This document shows, piece after piece, positions 17,313-25,503 of a DNA stretch of 64,000 bases. The DNA is taken from the NCBI RefSeq assembly GCF_000334215.1, contig NZ_AMQY01000023.1, positions 370,494 to 434,493 of the forward strand, read 5' to 3'. The position numbers and the translations under genes were made by a program. The stretch is from Vreelandella jeotgali Hwa. Its GTDB lineage: Bacteria; Pseudomonadota; Gammaproteobacteria; Pseudomonadales; Halomonadaceae. Each line of letters begins with the position of its first letter. The stretch's first letter is position 1. The notes below the pieces were generated by a model that did not search any database, had not been told where the DNA came from, and saw nothing but the letters and a program-made list of their open reading frames with translations.

Positions 17313-18668
17313 TCAGGCGCTGTTTTGGCCTGCTGTCATTTGGGTACCGCCATCGGGCAGCTGTACTCGCCGCGGCCCGAAGAACGAATAGATCAGCAGC
17401 CCGGCGCCAAGCGCGACGGCGACACCGGTCCCCAGACGCATGGCGTAGAACAGCCCCAGCTGGTCCTGCACCTCCATGTAGTTCATGCCCAGCACGCGCT
17501 GCAGGTGGGTTTGCACCACGCCGGCAAAGGTCAGGGTAAAGGTCATGAAGCACATGGCGCCGGTCATGATCCAGAAGCCCCACATATTGACCACCTGATT
17601 ATACGGCTGGCTGCGGCGCAGCGCCGGCATGGCGAAGGTGATCACGCCGAGGATGATCATCACGTAGGCGCCGTAGAACGCCAGATGGCCGTGGGCGGCG
17701 GTGACCTGGGTGCCGTGGCTGTAGTAGTTGACCCAGTGCAGGGTGTGCATGAAGCCCCAGACGCCGGCACCAAAGAACGCCACCGTGGGGCAGCCCAGCG
17801 TCCACAGCATGGCGGCCTTGTTGGGGTGGTTGCGCGTGCCTTTCCAGAACATGGTGAACGCAAACATCACCATGGTGAAAAACGGCGCCACTTCCAGGGT
17901 CGAGAAGATACTGCCGATGGGTTGCCAGTAGCTCGGTGCACCGATCCAGTAATAGTGGTGGCCGGTGCCCAGCAGGCCGGAAAACAACGCCAGCCCGACG
18001 ATGACATAGAGCCACTTTTCGATCACCTCGCGGTCCACGCCGGTCATCTTGATCACCAGATAGCCCAGCAGCGCGGCCAGAATCAGCTCCCAGACGCCTT
18101 CGACCCAGAGGTGGACAACCCACCACCAGTAGAGCTTGTCCACCGACAGGTTGGTCGGGTTGTAAAAGGCAAACAGCCAGAAAATCGCCGCGAGCCACAG
18201 CCCCAGCATCAGCACCATGTTGATCGCCGTTTTACGCCCTTTTGCCAGGGTAGCGCTGGTGTTGAACAGAAAGATCAAAAACGAAATGGTGATCAGCACC
18301 TTGACCCAGAACGGCTGCTCGAGAAACTCGCGGCCTTCGTGAATGCCCATCTGGTAGCCCACCAGCGCCGCCGCGCCGGCAAAGGCAAAAATGCCCAGCT
18401 GCAGATAGGCCAGCCAGGGACTGGCAATCTCGTGCTCGGCCTCTTCGGGCATCAGGTAGTAGGTGCAACCCATGAAGCCGATCAGCAGCCAAACGATCAG
18501 CAGGTTGGTATGGCTGACGCGCATGATGTTGAACGGCATGGCGCTGGACATGAAATCCGGCCAGACATACACCGTGGCGGCCAGCATGCCGAACACGATC
18601 TGCAGGGCAAACAGCGCCATGGCGACCATGAAGAACGGCAGCGCCACCTTTTGCGTTTCATATTTCAT
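17313..18668 (-). CDS. norB: Nitric oxide reductase subunit B (cNOR catalytic subunit)
   Basis: 451 residues with about 12 membrane helices, the usual size for cytochrome-c-dependent NorB. Key elements are HTNLLIVWLL (low-spin haem ligand), HLWVEGVWELILAAL (FeB histidine and the glutamates typical of NorB), the HHYYW pair, and HGTQVTAAHGHLAFYGAY near the haem b3 site. It reduces two NO to N2O at the haem b3/FeB centre in the cytoplasmic membrane, with electrons passed from NorC. It begins 18 bases after norC and is followed by a terminator, so norCB is one unit. Confidence 0.97.
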   Translation of the reverse strand: MKYETQKVALPFFMVAMALFALQIVFGMLAATVYVWPDFMSSAMPFNIMRVSHTNLLIVWLLIGFMGCTYYLMPEEAEHEIASPWLAYLQLGIFAFAGAAALVGYQMGIHEGREFLEQPFWVKVLITISFLIFLFNTSATLAKGRKTAINMVLMLGLWLAAIFWLFAFYNPTNLSVDKLYWWWVVHLWVEGVWELILAALLGYLVIKMTGVDREVIEKWLYVIVGLALFSGLLGTGHHYYWIGAPSYWQPIGSIFSTLEVAPFFTMVMFAFTMFWKGTRNHPNKAAMLWTLGCPTVAFFGAGVWGFMHTLHWVNYYSHGTQVTAAHGHLAFYGAYVMIILGVITFAMPALRRSQPYNQVVNMWGFWIMTGAMCFMTFTLTFAGVVQTHLQRVLGMNYMEVQDQLGLFYAMRLGTGVAVALGAGLLIYSFFGPRRVQLPDGGTQMTAGQNSA

Positions 18669-18686
18669 TGGTGTGGTCTCCTTGCG

Positions 18687-19139
18687 TTACCCGGCAGCGT
18701 TCGGCGGCCAGTCCTGGGCATCAATGCCGTCGGTCCATTCGAAGAAATCAATCAGCGACTGCATTTCCTCTTCGCTCAGGTCGAAATGCGGCATTTTGCG
18801 GCGCCCGGGCACCTGCAGCGGCTGGGCGCGAATCCAGGCGGCAATGCCGTTACGCGCCGACTCGGGCTTCTCACGCCCGCCGTAGCGCGACCAGACGTTG
18901 GACAGCTCCGGGGCAAAGTAGGCGCCCTCTCCCATGATGGTGTGGCAGTTGATGCACATGTTTTCTTCCCACACTTCCTTGCCGTGCTTGACCGACTCGG
19001 TCAACTCGGCACTGTCGGTGGATTCCGTCACCATGTACCAGTGGCTGTGTGCGGTCAGCGCCGCAAACAGCAGAAAGAAGAACAGCGACCCGCCGTAGAA
19101 GATATTGCGGGCCGCTGACCTGGTGAGACCTTCGGCCAT
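18687..19139 (-). CDS. norC: Nitric oxide reductase subunit C (membrane-anchored cytochrome c)
   Basis: 150 residues. A single N-terminal membrane helix (about 13-31) is followed by a periplasmic cytochrome c domain with CINCH at 62-66. A likely axial methionine is Met116 in RKMPHF. The length is normal for NorC. It accepts electrons from periplasmic cytochromes and passes them to NorB, encoded just downstream. An FNR/DNR-like box lies about 170 bases upstream, as expected for a gene induced by NO under low oxygen. Confidence 0.96.
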   Translation of the reverse strand: MAEGLTRSAARNIFYGGSLFFFLLFAALTAHSHWYMVTESTDSAELTESVKHGKEVWEENMCINCHTIMGEGAYFAPELSNVWSRYGGREKPESARNGIAAWIRAQPLQVPGRRKMPHFDLSEEEMQSLIDFFEWTDGIDAQDWPPNAAG

Positions 19140-19305
19140 GAGTCATTCCCCCTTTTTCCCATTTTTTACTTGCCCGTTTTTTACTTGCCGGTTTTGTTGC
19201 TGGCCCGTCTGCCTGCCCGGTCGGCGGACAACGGAAACGGATACAGCGAATAAAGGTGCTAATGCTATGCATCTTTAAGGATAAAGCATATTCCATGATA
19301 AAAGG

Positions 19306-19319
19306 TTGATAAAGGTCAA
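19306..19319 (-). promoter_or_regulatory. FNR/DNR-type operator of norCB
   Basis: TTGAT-AAAG-GTCAA matches the FNR/DNR consensus TTGAT-N4-ATCAA at nine of ten positions. A TATCCT hexamer on the minus strand at 19278-19283 is placed as a -10 box would be for an activator bound near -41. The regulator gene is not in the window. Confidence 0.75.
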
Positions 19320-19356
19320 AAAGCCCTGTTGAAAACGCTCGGGCCGCGTCTGCGAC

Positions 19357-20511
19357 TTATCGGCGCACGTACAGCGGAACGCGGTCATAGCCGCCGGCGG
19401 GATAGCGCGCCCGCACTGCCGGATCCTCCTCGATCAGGGCAAGGTCCTGTGTCGCAGCCATCAACGCCTGCATGAAGGATAAAAGCTCCATACGCGCCAG
19501 CGGCGCCCCGGGGCAAACGTGCACGCCCGCGCCGTAAAGCAGATTGCGGCCGGACGTCCGGTCCAGGCGTACGTGATCGGGATCGGGAAAGACAGCCGGG
19601 TCGCGGTTGACCGCGCCCCACAGAATCGTCAGGCGTTCGCCCTGCTCCATCTGCCGGTCGCCAACGCTCACCGGGCAGGTGGCGATCCGCCGGTTGGACA
19701 TCAGCGGCGCGTCCAGCCGCAGCACTTCATCAATAACGTCGGGAAGGATCTCCGGCTCGTCGCGCAGGCGCTGCTGCCAGTCGGGGTGGGCCGCCACAAA
19801 GCGCATGAGTATGCCGATGCTCGCGGAAATGGTCCCCAGCTCGCCTACCGTCCAGTTGCGCATCAGGCTGACCAGCTCTGCGTCGGTCAGCGGCCGGCCG
19901 TCCACGGTTTCGTGCATCAACCGGGTGGTGACGTCGTCCGGCGGCGTATCCATACCGCGACGCACGGCCAGACGCTCGCGGATCACGCCGTCAAACTCCA
20001 GCGCCAGCTTGCCCAGCGCCTCGCGGTCACCGGCCAGAGTGGCCGCCTGCTGGCGCTTGACCCAATCGCGCAGCGGCTCGTGCAGGCTGGCCGGCCAGCC
20101 CATGAAGGCACACTGAATCTCCAGCGCGAAGTCCTGCCCCATGGCCGCCATGGCTTCCACTTCACCGTCGCGCGGTAGCCGGTCGACCACGCCTTCGGCA
20201 ATCGCCCGGCAGCGAGGGGCAAACTCGGCCATCGCGGCATCGTTGAAGTACGGCTCGATAATCCGGCGAAAACGGGTGTGATCGGGCGGATCCATGGCGT
20301 TGGGCACGGACAGATGACGGCTGGCGGCGTTGCTGAAGGTAGTGTGGTCCTCGAGCACGCGCATCACGTCATCGTGGCGCATGAGCGACCATTGCAGATA
20401 GTCGCTGAACGCGACGGGACAGCGTTCGCGCATCGCGTCATAGGCTTCAATCTGGTCGCTCTGCACCGCATCGCTGCGCGGGTCCCAGTCGTTGTGGCGG
20501 GTTGTCTTCAT
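19357..20511 (-). CDS. Cytochrome P450 next to the NO reductase genes
   Basis: 384 residues, typical of soluble bacterial P450s. The haem loop is LLYGAGVHVCPGAPLAR with Cys333 as thiolate ligand; the usual FGxGxHxC phenylalanine is replaced by tyrosine. The K-helix ExxR is in DEVLR. The I-helix reads WTVGELGTISA, so the acid of the usual acid-threonine pair is absent while a threonine remains. Loss of that acid is also known in the fungal NO reductase P450nor, so a role in NO chemistry is possible. An ordinary monooxygenase of a small substrate remains an alternative. No ferredoxin or reductase gene is nearby. It is on the same strand as norCB, upstream of its operator. Confidence 0.88.
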   Translation of the reverse strand: MKTTRHNDWDPRSDAVQSDQIEAYDAMRERCPVAFSDYLQWSLMRHDDVMRVLEDHTTFSNAASRHLSVPNAMDPPDHTRFRRIIEPYFNDAAMAEFAPRCRAIAEGVVDRLPRDGEVEAMAAMGQDFALEIQCAFMGWPASLHEPLRDWVKRQQAATLAGDREALGKLALEFDGVIRERLAVRRGMDTPPDDVTTRLMHETVDGRPLTDAELVSLMRNWTVGELGTISASIGILMRFVAAHPDWQQRLRDEPEILPDVIDEVLRLDAPLMSNRRIATCPVSVGDRQMEQGERLTILWGAVNRDPAVFPDPDHVRLDRTSGRNLLYGAGVHVCPGAPLARMELLSFMQALMAATQDLALIEEDPAVRARYPAGGYDRVPLYVRR

Positions 20512-20627
20512 AGATGGCCCCCCGAGCCGATAAAAAAGCAGATGGGAAAGCGGGTTAACAGGCCAGGCCAGCGCCTGAAGCGTCTGCCTGCCAACCTCAG
20601 GGAAGCATGCGCCAGCCGGTTCGCGTA

Positions 20628-20641
20628 TTGACGCACATCAG
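20628..20641 (-). promoter_or_regulatory. Possible FNR/DNR-like box upstream of the P450 gene
   Basis: TTGAC-GCAC-ATCAG fits the FNR/DNR consensus at eight of ten positions and lies about 120 bases before the P450 start. It sits next to the marR stop codon. One chance match of this quality is possible in a window of this size. Confidence 0.35.
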
Positions 20642-20647
20642 CCTTTA

Positions 20648-21079
20648 TCAGCCGAACGTCGACAGCAGACCGGACTTGTCGATCCGCGAAAACCGGTCCT
20701 TGAACTGACGCAGCTCGGGCTGGTGTTCGGTGGCAATCAGGCGCGCCAGCTCGGCACCGCGCGGCAGCAGATGCACTTCGCTGCGGCGGCGGTCTTCACG
20801 CCCCGGGGCGCGCTTGACCAGACCCGACTGCTCGCAGCGGTCCACCAGCATGACGGTGCCGTGGTGTTTGGCCTGCAGCCGTTCGGCCAGCTCGCCAATG
20901 CTGGCCCACTGACGCTCCCTGCCCCCCAGCAGGTGTAACAACAGCTGATACTGCAGCGGCGTTACGCCGTGCTGACGGCAAACATCCTCGCTGTGACGCA
21001 GAAAACAGCGCAGCTGGTAACGAAACGACGACAGTTGCTGAAAGTCCTGGAGGGAAAGAGAGTCGTCACACATCGGCAT
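20648..21079 (-). CDS. MarR-family transcriptional regulator
   Basis: 143 residues. The winged-helix core covers about 35-110, with GVTPLQYQLLLHLLG leading into the recognition region ASIGELAERLQAKHHGTVML and the wing RAPGREDRRRSEVHLLPRG. Members bind short palindromes as dimers and are usually released by small ligands. A 13-base perfect palindrome lies in the gap upstream and may be its own operator. The next gene on this strand is the P450, so it may control that gene. Two ATG codons two apart are possible starts; the first is given. Confidence 0.9.
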   Translation of the reverse strand: MPMCDDSLSLQDFQQLSSFRYQLRCFLRHSEDVCRQHGVTPLQYQLLLHLLGGRERQWASIGELAERLQAKHHGTVMLVDRCEQSGLVKRAPGREDRRRSEVHLLPRGAELARLIATEHQPELRQFKDRFSRIDKSGLLSTFG

Positions 21080-21153
21080 TTTCCACTATTGAGGGTTATT
21101 CACGATAACCGCCAGAGATCTCGACGATCCACCTGGCGGGCTACGGCTTGACC

Positions 21154-21197
21154 AGCACGGTTTGACAAACACAGTTTGAAAAACACGTCTTGACAAA
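21154..21197. repeat. Three tandem copies of a 14-15 base unit
   Basis: Units AGCACGGTTTGACAA, ACACAGTTTGAAAA and ACACGTCTTGACAA follow each other between the divergent marR and Yip1-like genes. The TTTGACA/CTTGACA cores also look like -35 hexamers. Confidence 0.6.
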
Positions 21198-21231
21198 CCA
21201 CCGGGTCGAGCCTAAAGGTTGAACATAATAC

Positions 21232-21244
21232 ATCATAGTATGAT
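21232..21244. promoter_or_regulatory. Perfect 13-base palindrome, candidate MarR operator
   Basis: ATCATA-G-TATGAT, with partial symmetry extending outward into A/T-rich flanks. It lies between the divergent marR and Yip1-like genes, where a MarR protein commonly binds. Binding by this particular MarR is inference. Confidence 0.5.
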
Positions 21245-21308
21245 ATTTTTATCCAACTGACGAATAGCGGGCCCTACCGGCCCGTTGCGACCCCGAGAGG
21301 TGACCGCC

Positions 21309-21875
21309 ATGAATCCCGCCAACGTCATCCAGCTCCCCTTCACCCGCCAGGCGGGCTGGAAAGAGCTGCAACGCCGCCGGCCCTCCATCGCCCGGCTGGC
21401 CTTTTCCCTGGTGCTGCCCATGTCGCTGATCCCGCCGGTGCTGCTGTATTACGCCGGCACCCACTACGGCGATGCCCTGACGGCCGGTTTCGGCGACCGC
21501 CAATGGCGCTTTATCACGACCATCCTGTTTCTCTCCGAACTGCTGACGTTTTTCGTCATGGGCTGGCTGATCCATACCGTGGTCAACATCGCCGACGAGC
21601 TGAGTATCGACTACCCGGATGCCTACCTGCTGGCCGCGCTTGCTCCGCTGCCGCTGTGGTCATCGGCCATCGCGCTGCTGGTTCCCAGCCTGGTGTTCAA
21701 CGTGCTGGTCGTGCTGGTGGCGTTGGGGGTGTCGTGCAGTCTGGTCTACCAGGGATTGGGCGCGCTCTGCGAACGCCGTGGCCAGGACATGACCACGATG
21801 TCGGCCACCTACACGGTAATGGCCGCCGGCGTGCTGGCCTGGGGGCTGCTGATGGCCATTGTCTGGTCGTATTGA
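21309..21875 (+). CDS. Yip1-family membrane protein
   Basis: 188 residues. A basic N-terminus of about 30 residues is followed by five hydrophobic segments. SIARLAFSLVLPMSLIPPV and the spacing of the later helices fit bacterial Yip1-domain proteins. The ATG eight codons into the open frame is preceded by GAGAGG and is taken as the start. It is divergent from marR and shares its control region. Function is unknown; bacterial Yip1 proteins have no defined reaction. Confidence 0.75.
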   Translation: MNPANVIQLPFTRQAGWKELQRRRPSIARLAFSLVLPMSLIPPVLLYYAGTHYGDALTAGFGDRQWRFITTILFLSELLTFFVMGWLIHTVVNIADELSIDYPDAYLLAALAPLPLWSSAIALLVPSLVFNVLVVLVALGVSCSLVYQGLGALCERRGQDMTTMSATYTVMAAGVLAWGLLMAIVWSY

Positions 21876-21938
21876 CGCCGGGCAACACCGACTTTCTCGA
21901 GCCAGGACTCGAGCCAAGACGCAAGAAAAGGACGTATC

Positions 21939-23069
21939 ATGCCTTTCTGGAAACGATCACGCCGGCTTCCGGCGTCTTCCCGCACTGATGACACCGACGC
22001 CCTGCGCGCCGAGCGCGACCGCCTGCAGGCGCGTGTGACCGAGCTGGAATCCGAGCAGCGCCTGCATCAGCACCTGTTTACCAACCTGACCGGCTTCGGC
22101 GACTCGGTCATCGCGCTGCGCGAATCCTTTACCGACCTCTCGTCGCTGCTGCTCGGCAACCGCCAGGCCACCGCACATACCACCCACGAATCGCAGCAGA
22201 GCCAGCAGGCGCTGAACGCCATGCTGGAAGATCTTCAGGCGCTGAATCAGCGTATCGGCCACGCGGCCGAGCAGGTCTCGGTGCTGCGCGGCGATGCCGA
22301 CCACATCAACAATTTCGTTCAGGCCATCGACCAGATTTCCCTGCAGTCAACGCTGCTGGCCTTCAATGCGAGTATCGAAGCGGCGCGCGCCGGGGAGGCC
22401 GGACGCGGGTTTGCGGTGGTGGCCACCGAAGTGCGCCAGCTGGCCACCCGAACCCATAGCGCCACCGGCGAAATCAGCGAGCTCAACGGCAGCATTCTGC
22501 GCCAGTCGGACCAGGTCGACGGCGCCATGGACGACAACGCGCAAAAGGCCGAAGCCCTGAGCCACGAAGCCAACCGCGTCATGCAGCGCACCGGGCAGCT
22601 GCTCGACCTCACCCGGGAAAGCAGCAGAGCGCTGTCGTTTTCCGCCATGCTCAGCGAAGTCGAACTGGCCAATCTGGAAGAGCTGGAAATCAAGCTGGAC
22701 GTCTACCGCATCTTCATGGGGGTGTCCGACAAGACCGCCGCCGACCTGCCCGACGAGACCCAGTGCGCGCTGGGCCAGTGGTATTATCAGGGCACCGGCA
22801 GCCAGCAGTTTTACGATGACCAGGATTTTCGCGCCCTAGAAGCGCCCCACCGCGACGTCCACCAGGAAGCCATCGCCGCCGTCAGCCACCGCCAGGCCGG
22901 CGATGTCGACGCCGCCATGGCGGCGCTGGCGCGCATGGAATCGGCCAACCTCAATGTCATGGAGCGGCTGCGCTACATCATGCGCAAATATCGCCCCGAT
23001 ATCCGCTCGGCGCCGGAAACGCCGGAGGCCCCGACCTCCAACGACGCCACCGCCGCGCTACCGGCCTGA
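21939..23069 (+). CDS. Soluble chemoreceptor-like protein with C-terminal CZB-type domain
   Basis: 376 residues with no membrane helix. A coiled-coil start (20-60) leads into a short MCP signalling domain whose tip is intact ([19 protein letters not shown] then [14 protein letters not shown]). The C-terminal 120 residues carry [12 protein letters not shown] and PHRDVHQEA, typical of chemoreceptor zinc-binding domains. The usual first-helix histidine has no counterpart in the segment around [10 protein letters not shown], so the zinc site may be incomplete. It follows the Yip1-like gene by 63 bases and meets nnrS tail to tail with a 12-base overlap. It may sense zinc, redox or reactive species and signal to CheA. 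Confidence 0.88.
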   Translation: MPFWKRSRRLPASSRTDDTDALRAERDRLQARVTELESEQRLHQHLFTNLTGFGDSVIALRESFTDLSSLLLGNRQATAHTTHESQQSQQALNAMLEDLQALNQRIGHAAEQVSVLRGDADHINNFVQAIDQISLQSTLLAFNASIEAARAGEAGRGFAVVATEVRQLATRTHSATGEISELNGSILRQSDQVDGAMDDNAQKAEALSHEANRVMQRTGQLLDLTRESSRALSFSAMLSEVELANLEELEIKLDVYRIFMGVSDKTAADLPDETQCALGQWYYQGTGSQQFYDDQDFRALEAPHRDVHQEAIAAVSHRQAGDVDAAMAALARMESANLNVMERLRYIMRKYRPDIRSAPETPEAPTSNDATAALPA

Positions 23070-24191
23070 CGCCCGCTTCCGCGCCGCGATAATCCAGTAC
23101 CTCAGCCGCCAGGCCACCCCGAGCCAGGCGGCACTCCAGCACAGCGCCGCGGCCCAGAGCGCGGCCGAGCTACCGGGGCTCCAGACCATCAGCCGCAGCA
23201 CAGTGGCCCCGGCAAACAGCAGCACCAGCGGCAAAAACACGCGCTCGCTGTCAGGCCGTACCTTCGCCCGGGATACCGCCTGGCGCAGCATCACCGAACT
23301 GGACAGCGTTCCCAGGGCGCCAACGGTCACCCCGTGCAGCGCCGTGCTGACCGGCATGGGCCCAACCACCGCGACGGCGTACAGCCAAAGCCCTGCGGCC
23401 AGCCAGGCGTAGCCCGCCATCGGCGCCAGCAGGTCGGGGCGCTTGCGACACTGCCAGGGCGCAAAACCACGTATGCGGTAGGCCACCAGCACGCCCGCCA
23501 CCAGCGCCAGCAGCGCGGCGATAAAGCGCCCATACGGCAGCCACAGCGTCAGCGGCAGAACGCCCAGCAGAAAGATCAGCGCCGCTTCCAGCCGGGGCTG
23601 CACCCCCGCACCGCTTTTGTGGAAGTAGCGCTTGAAATAGCCGTTGACCGCCGGCGCAATCAGCCGCCCGCCCATGAACGTCATCAACAGCACCAGCCAG
23701 AACACGCCCTGCTGCAGAAGCGAAAACGTCGGCCAGCCGGCTATGTAACGCATGCCCAGAGTCACCACCGCCACCAGGCAAATCACGCCGATCAGCGGCC
23801 CCAGAACGCGATTTCGCCACTTCTTCGCGGCAGCAAAGCGCGGCACAATCCACCACGCCACGATCGCCGCAAACAGCGCATCGGCCAGGCTGGCGATTCC
23901 CAGCCAGCCGCCCCCGGCCATGCCCAATCGGCCCAGGGCCCAAAGCGCCACCAGCCCCCACAGCTGCCGGCGACCGAGCGGGCCCAACAGGTAGCCGGCG
24001 ATCACCGCCAGCGCAAAACCGGACAGCAGCTCGCGCGCATGTCCCGCGGGCGTCACCAACGGCGTAAGCCAGGGCAACATCCCATACATCGCCCCCAGCG
24101 ATAGCGGCACCGCAACAGCGGCATGCAAGGCCGCCAGCGGAAACAACACCTGCCAGGCCGGAATACGTTCAGCTTTCAACCCATTAAACAT
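23058..24191 (-). CDS. nnrS: NnrS-family haem/copper membrane protein
   Basis: 377 residues with about 12 hydrophobic segments and little soluble sequence, as in NnrS. Conserved histidines occur in the [26 protein letters not shown] and [12 protein letters not shown] segments. NnrS proteins are found with nitrite and NO reductase genes and protect cells from nitrosative stress, probably by limiting iron-nitrosyl damage. Its position at the edge of the nor island fits. No FNR-like box was seen in its upstream gap, where instead a ModE-like box serves the divergent modD operon. Confidence 0.85.
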   Translation of the reverse strand: MFNGLKAERIPAWQVLFPLAALHAAVAVPLSLGAMYGMLPWLTPLVTPAGHARELLSGFALAVIAGYLLGPLGRRQLWGLVALWALGRLGMAGGGWLGIASLADALFAAIVAWWIVPRFAAAKKWRNRVLGPLIGVICLVAVVTLGMRYIAGWPTFSLLQQGVFWLVLLMTFMGGRLIAPAVNGYFKRYFHKSGAGVQPRLEAALIFLLGVLPLTLWLPYGRFIAALLALVAGVLVAYRIRGFAPWQCRKRPDLLAPMAGYAWLAAGLWLYAVAVVGPMPVSTALHGVTVGALGTLSSSVMLRQAVSRAKVRPDSERVFLPLVLLFAGATVLRLMVWSPGSSAALWAAALCWSAAWLGVAWRLRYWIIAARKRASGR

Positions 24192-24277
24192 ATAGACAAA
24201 TTACGCCTTTACAGGCTCCGATGCGATAGCGCTTCCGCCTGACTGCCGTCATTGCCTTTCCCGCTCGTCCAGGATAG

Positions 24278-24301
24278 CGTTATATATTTTAATATACACC
24301 G
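24278..24301 (+). promoter_or_regulatory. Probable ModE operator of the modD operon
   Basis: CGTTATATA-TTTTAA-TATACACCG. The left half is a perfect ModE half-site and the right half matches TATATAACG at seven of nine positions. It lies about 110 bases before modD. A stronger copy precedes modA at 38.2 kb, and modE itself is in the window, so molybdate repression of this operon is likely. Confidence 0.65.
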
Positions 24302-24409
24302 AAAAATGTAACGCAACATGGAAGCACAGTGGACTCAGGGGAACAGGCGCTGTTCTCCACTCTTTCAGACGGCGCCATTCCACTAGGAGTCGATTATAAG
24401 GAACCGCTC

Positions 24410-25273
24410 ATGACACCATCCGTGTTTTTTTCCACAGCGGACATTGACGCCTGGATCGCGGAAGATGCTCCGCTGCTTGATCTGACCAGCCATGCTCTGG
24501 AACTTGATACCCAGCCAACACGGCTCAGCATCACCTGCCGCGATGACGTTACCGCCGCCTGCACCGAAGAAGCAGCCAGAATTCTGACGCATTGTGGTGG
24601 TCACACACTGAATTTTGTGGCCAGCGGTACAGCCATAACTGCAGATCACTGCCTGATACGTGCTGAAGGCCCCGCTCATGCCCTGCTACGCGCCTGGAAA
24701 GTCATGCAAAACCTGCTGGAATATGCCTGCGGCGTCGCCACTGCTACTGCCACCATGGTGACAAGCGTGCACCAGGCAGCGCCGGACTGTGCCGTGCTGA
24801 CAACGCGTAAACACCCGCCCGGGATCAAGCGTATTGCACTCAAGTCGGCGTTATCGGGCGGTGCCCTTCCGCATCGTCTGGGGCTGGGGGAAACACTGCT
24901 GGTATTTCCCCAGCACCAGGCTCTGATCTGCGAGCAGACTACATTGCGGGAACGCCTGGCCGCACAGGGCAACCGCCTTTGCGAGAAAAAGCTCATCATC
25001 GAAGCGGAAACGCTGGACACGGCCCGTACCGCCATTGCAGCCGGAGCCGACGGTATCCAGTTTGACAAGGTAGCACCCGAAAAGCTTGATAGCTGGTGTC
25101 AACGGCTGCGCGATGATTATCCCGGCCTGACGCTTCTTGCCGCCGGCGGCATTCACTCGGGCAACGCTGCCCGTTACGCCCGCTGTGGCGTCGATGCGCT
25201 GGTGACCAGCAGCCTGTATCAGACACCGCCAGCGGATCTTTCGGTGCAGCTCACACCTGCGGCCGAGAGCTGA
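24410..25273 (+). CDS. modD: ModD, quinolinate phosphoribosyltransferase-like molybdenum-operon protein
   Basis: 288 residues with the nicotinate-nucleotide pyrophosphorylase (NadC) fold: an N-terminal open-face sandwich domain (about 1-110) and a barrel with KVMQNLLEYACGVATATATM, LTTRKHPPGIKRIALKSAL and LLAAGGIHSGNAARYA. TRKHPPG and the LGLGE segment are typical of ModD rather than NadC. ModD is found in molybdenum transport operons, but its reaction is not established. The ATG with AAGGA seven bases upstream is used; the frame opens 27 codons earlier without a site. It heads a seven-gene rightward operon behind a ModE-like box. Confidence 0.9.
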   Translation: MTPSVFFSTADIDAWIAEDAPLLDLTSHALELDTQPTRLSITCRDDVTAACTEEAARILTHCGGHTLNFVASGTAITADHCLIRAEGPAHALLRAWKVMQNLLEYACGVATATATMVTSVHQAAPDCAVLTTRKHPPGIKRIALKSALSGGALPHRLGLGETLLVFPQHQALICEQTTLRERLAAQGNRLCEKKLIIEAETLDTARTAIAAGADGIQFDKVAPEKLDSWCQRLRDDYPGLTLLAAGGIHSGNAARYARCGVDALVTSSLYQTPPADLSVQLTPAAES

Positions 25274-25287
25274 CATGGCGCGACCTG

Positions 25288-25503
25288 ATGGAATTTTCGG
25301 ATGGATTCGGCAGGAGACGATCCGATGGGGCTGACCACCTGATACTGTTCAAACATGGTCGGGGCAGATTAGGAGCCGACATCCCTCTCGGCCAACTTGC
25401 CGAGCTTTGTGATCTCAGTGAAGACCATTTGCTGACGCACATGACCATAACCCTTTCAGCGGCTTCGGCCGCGCAGGCTACCCGTCCGGAGAATACGCCG
25501 TGA
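25288..25503 (+). CDS. Small unknown protein in the modD operon
   Basis: 71 residues. It begins 14 bases after the modD stop and its TGA overlaps the GTG start of the methyltransferase (GTGA), so the reading frame is coupled to both neighbours. That is the main reason to accept it. The middle part (ADIPLGQLAELCDLSEDHLL) looks like a compact helix pair with one cysteine. The ribosome site is weak. No family was recognised, and a spurious frame remains possible. Confidence 0.5.
   Translation: MEFSDGFGRRRSDGADHLILFKHGRGRLGADIPLGQLAELCDLSEDHLLTHMTITLSAASAAQATRPENTP

Noticed and set aside
17220..19118. Plus-strand open frame of about 630 codons
   Set aside because: Antisense to norB and norC, rich in H, Q, G and R, and without a recognisable fold.
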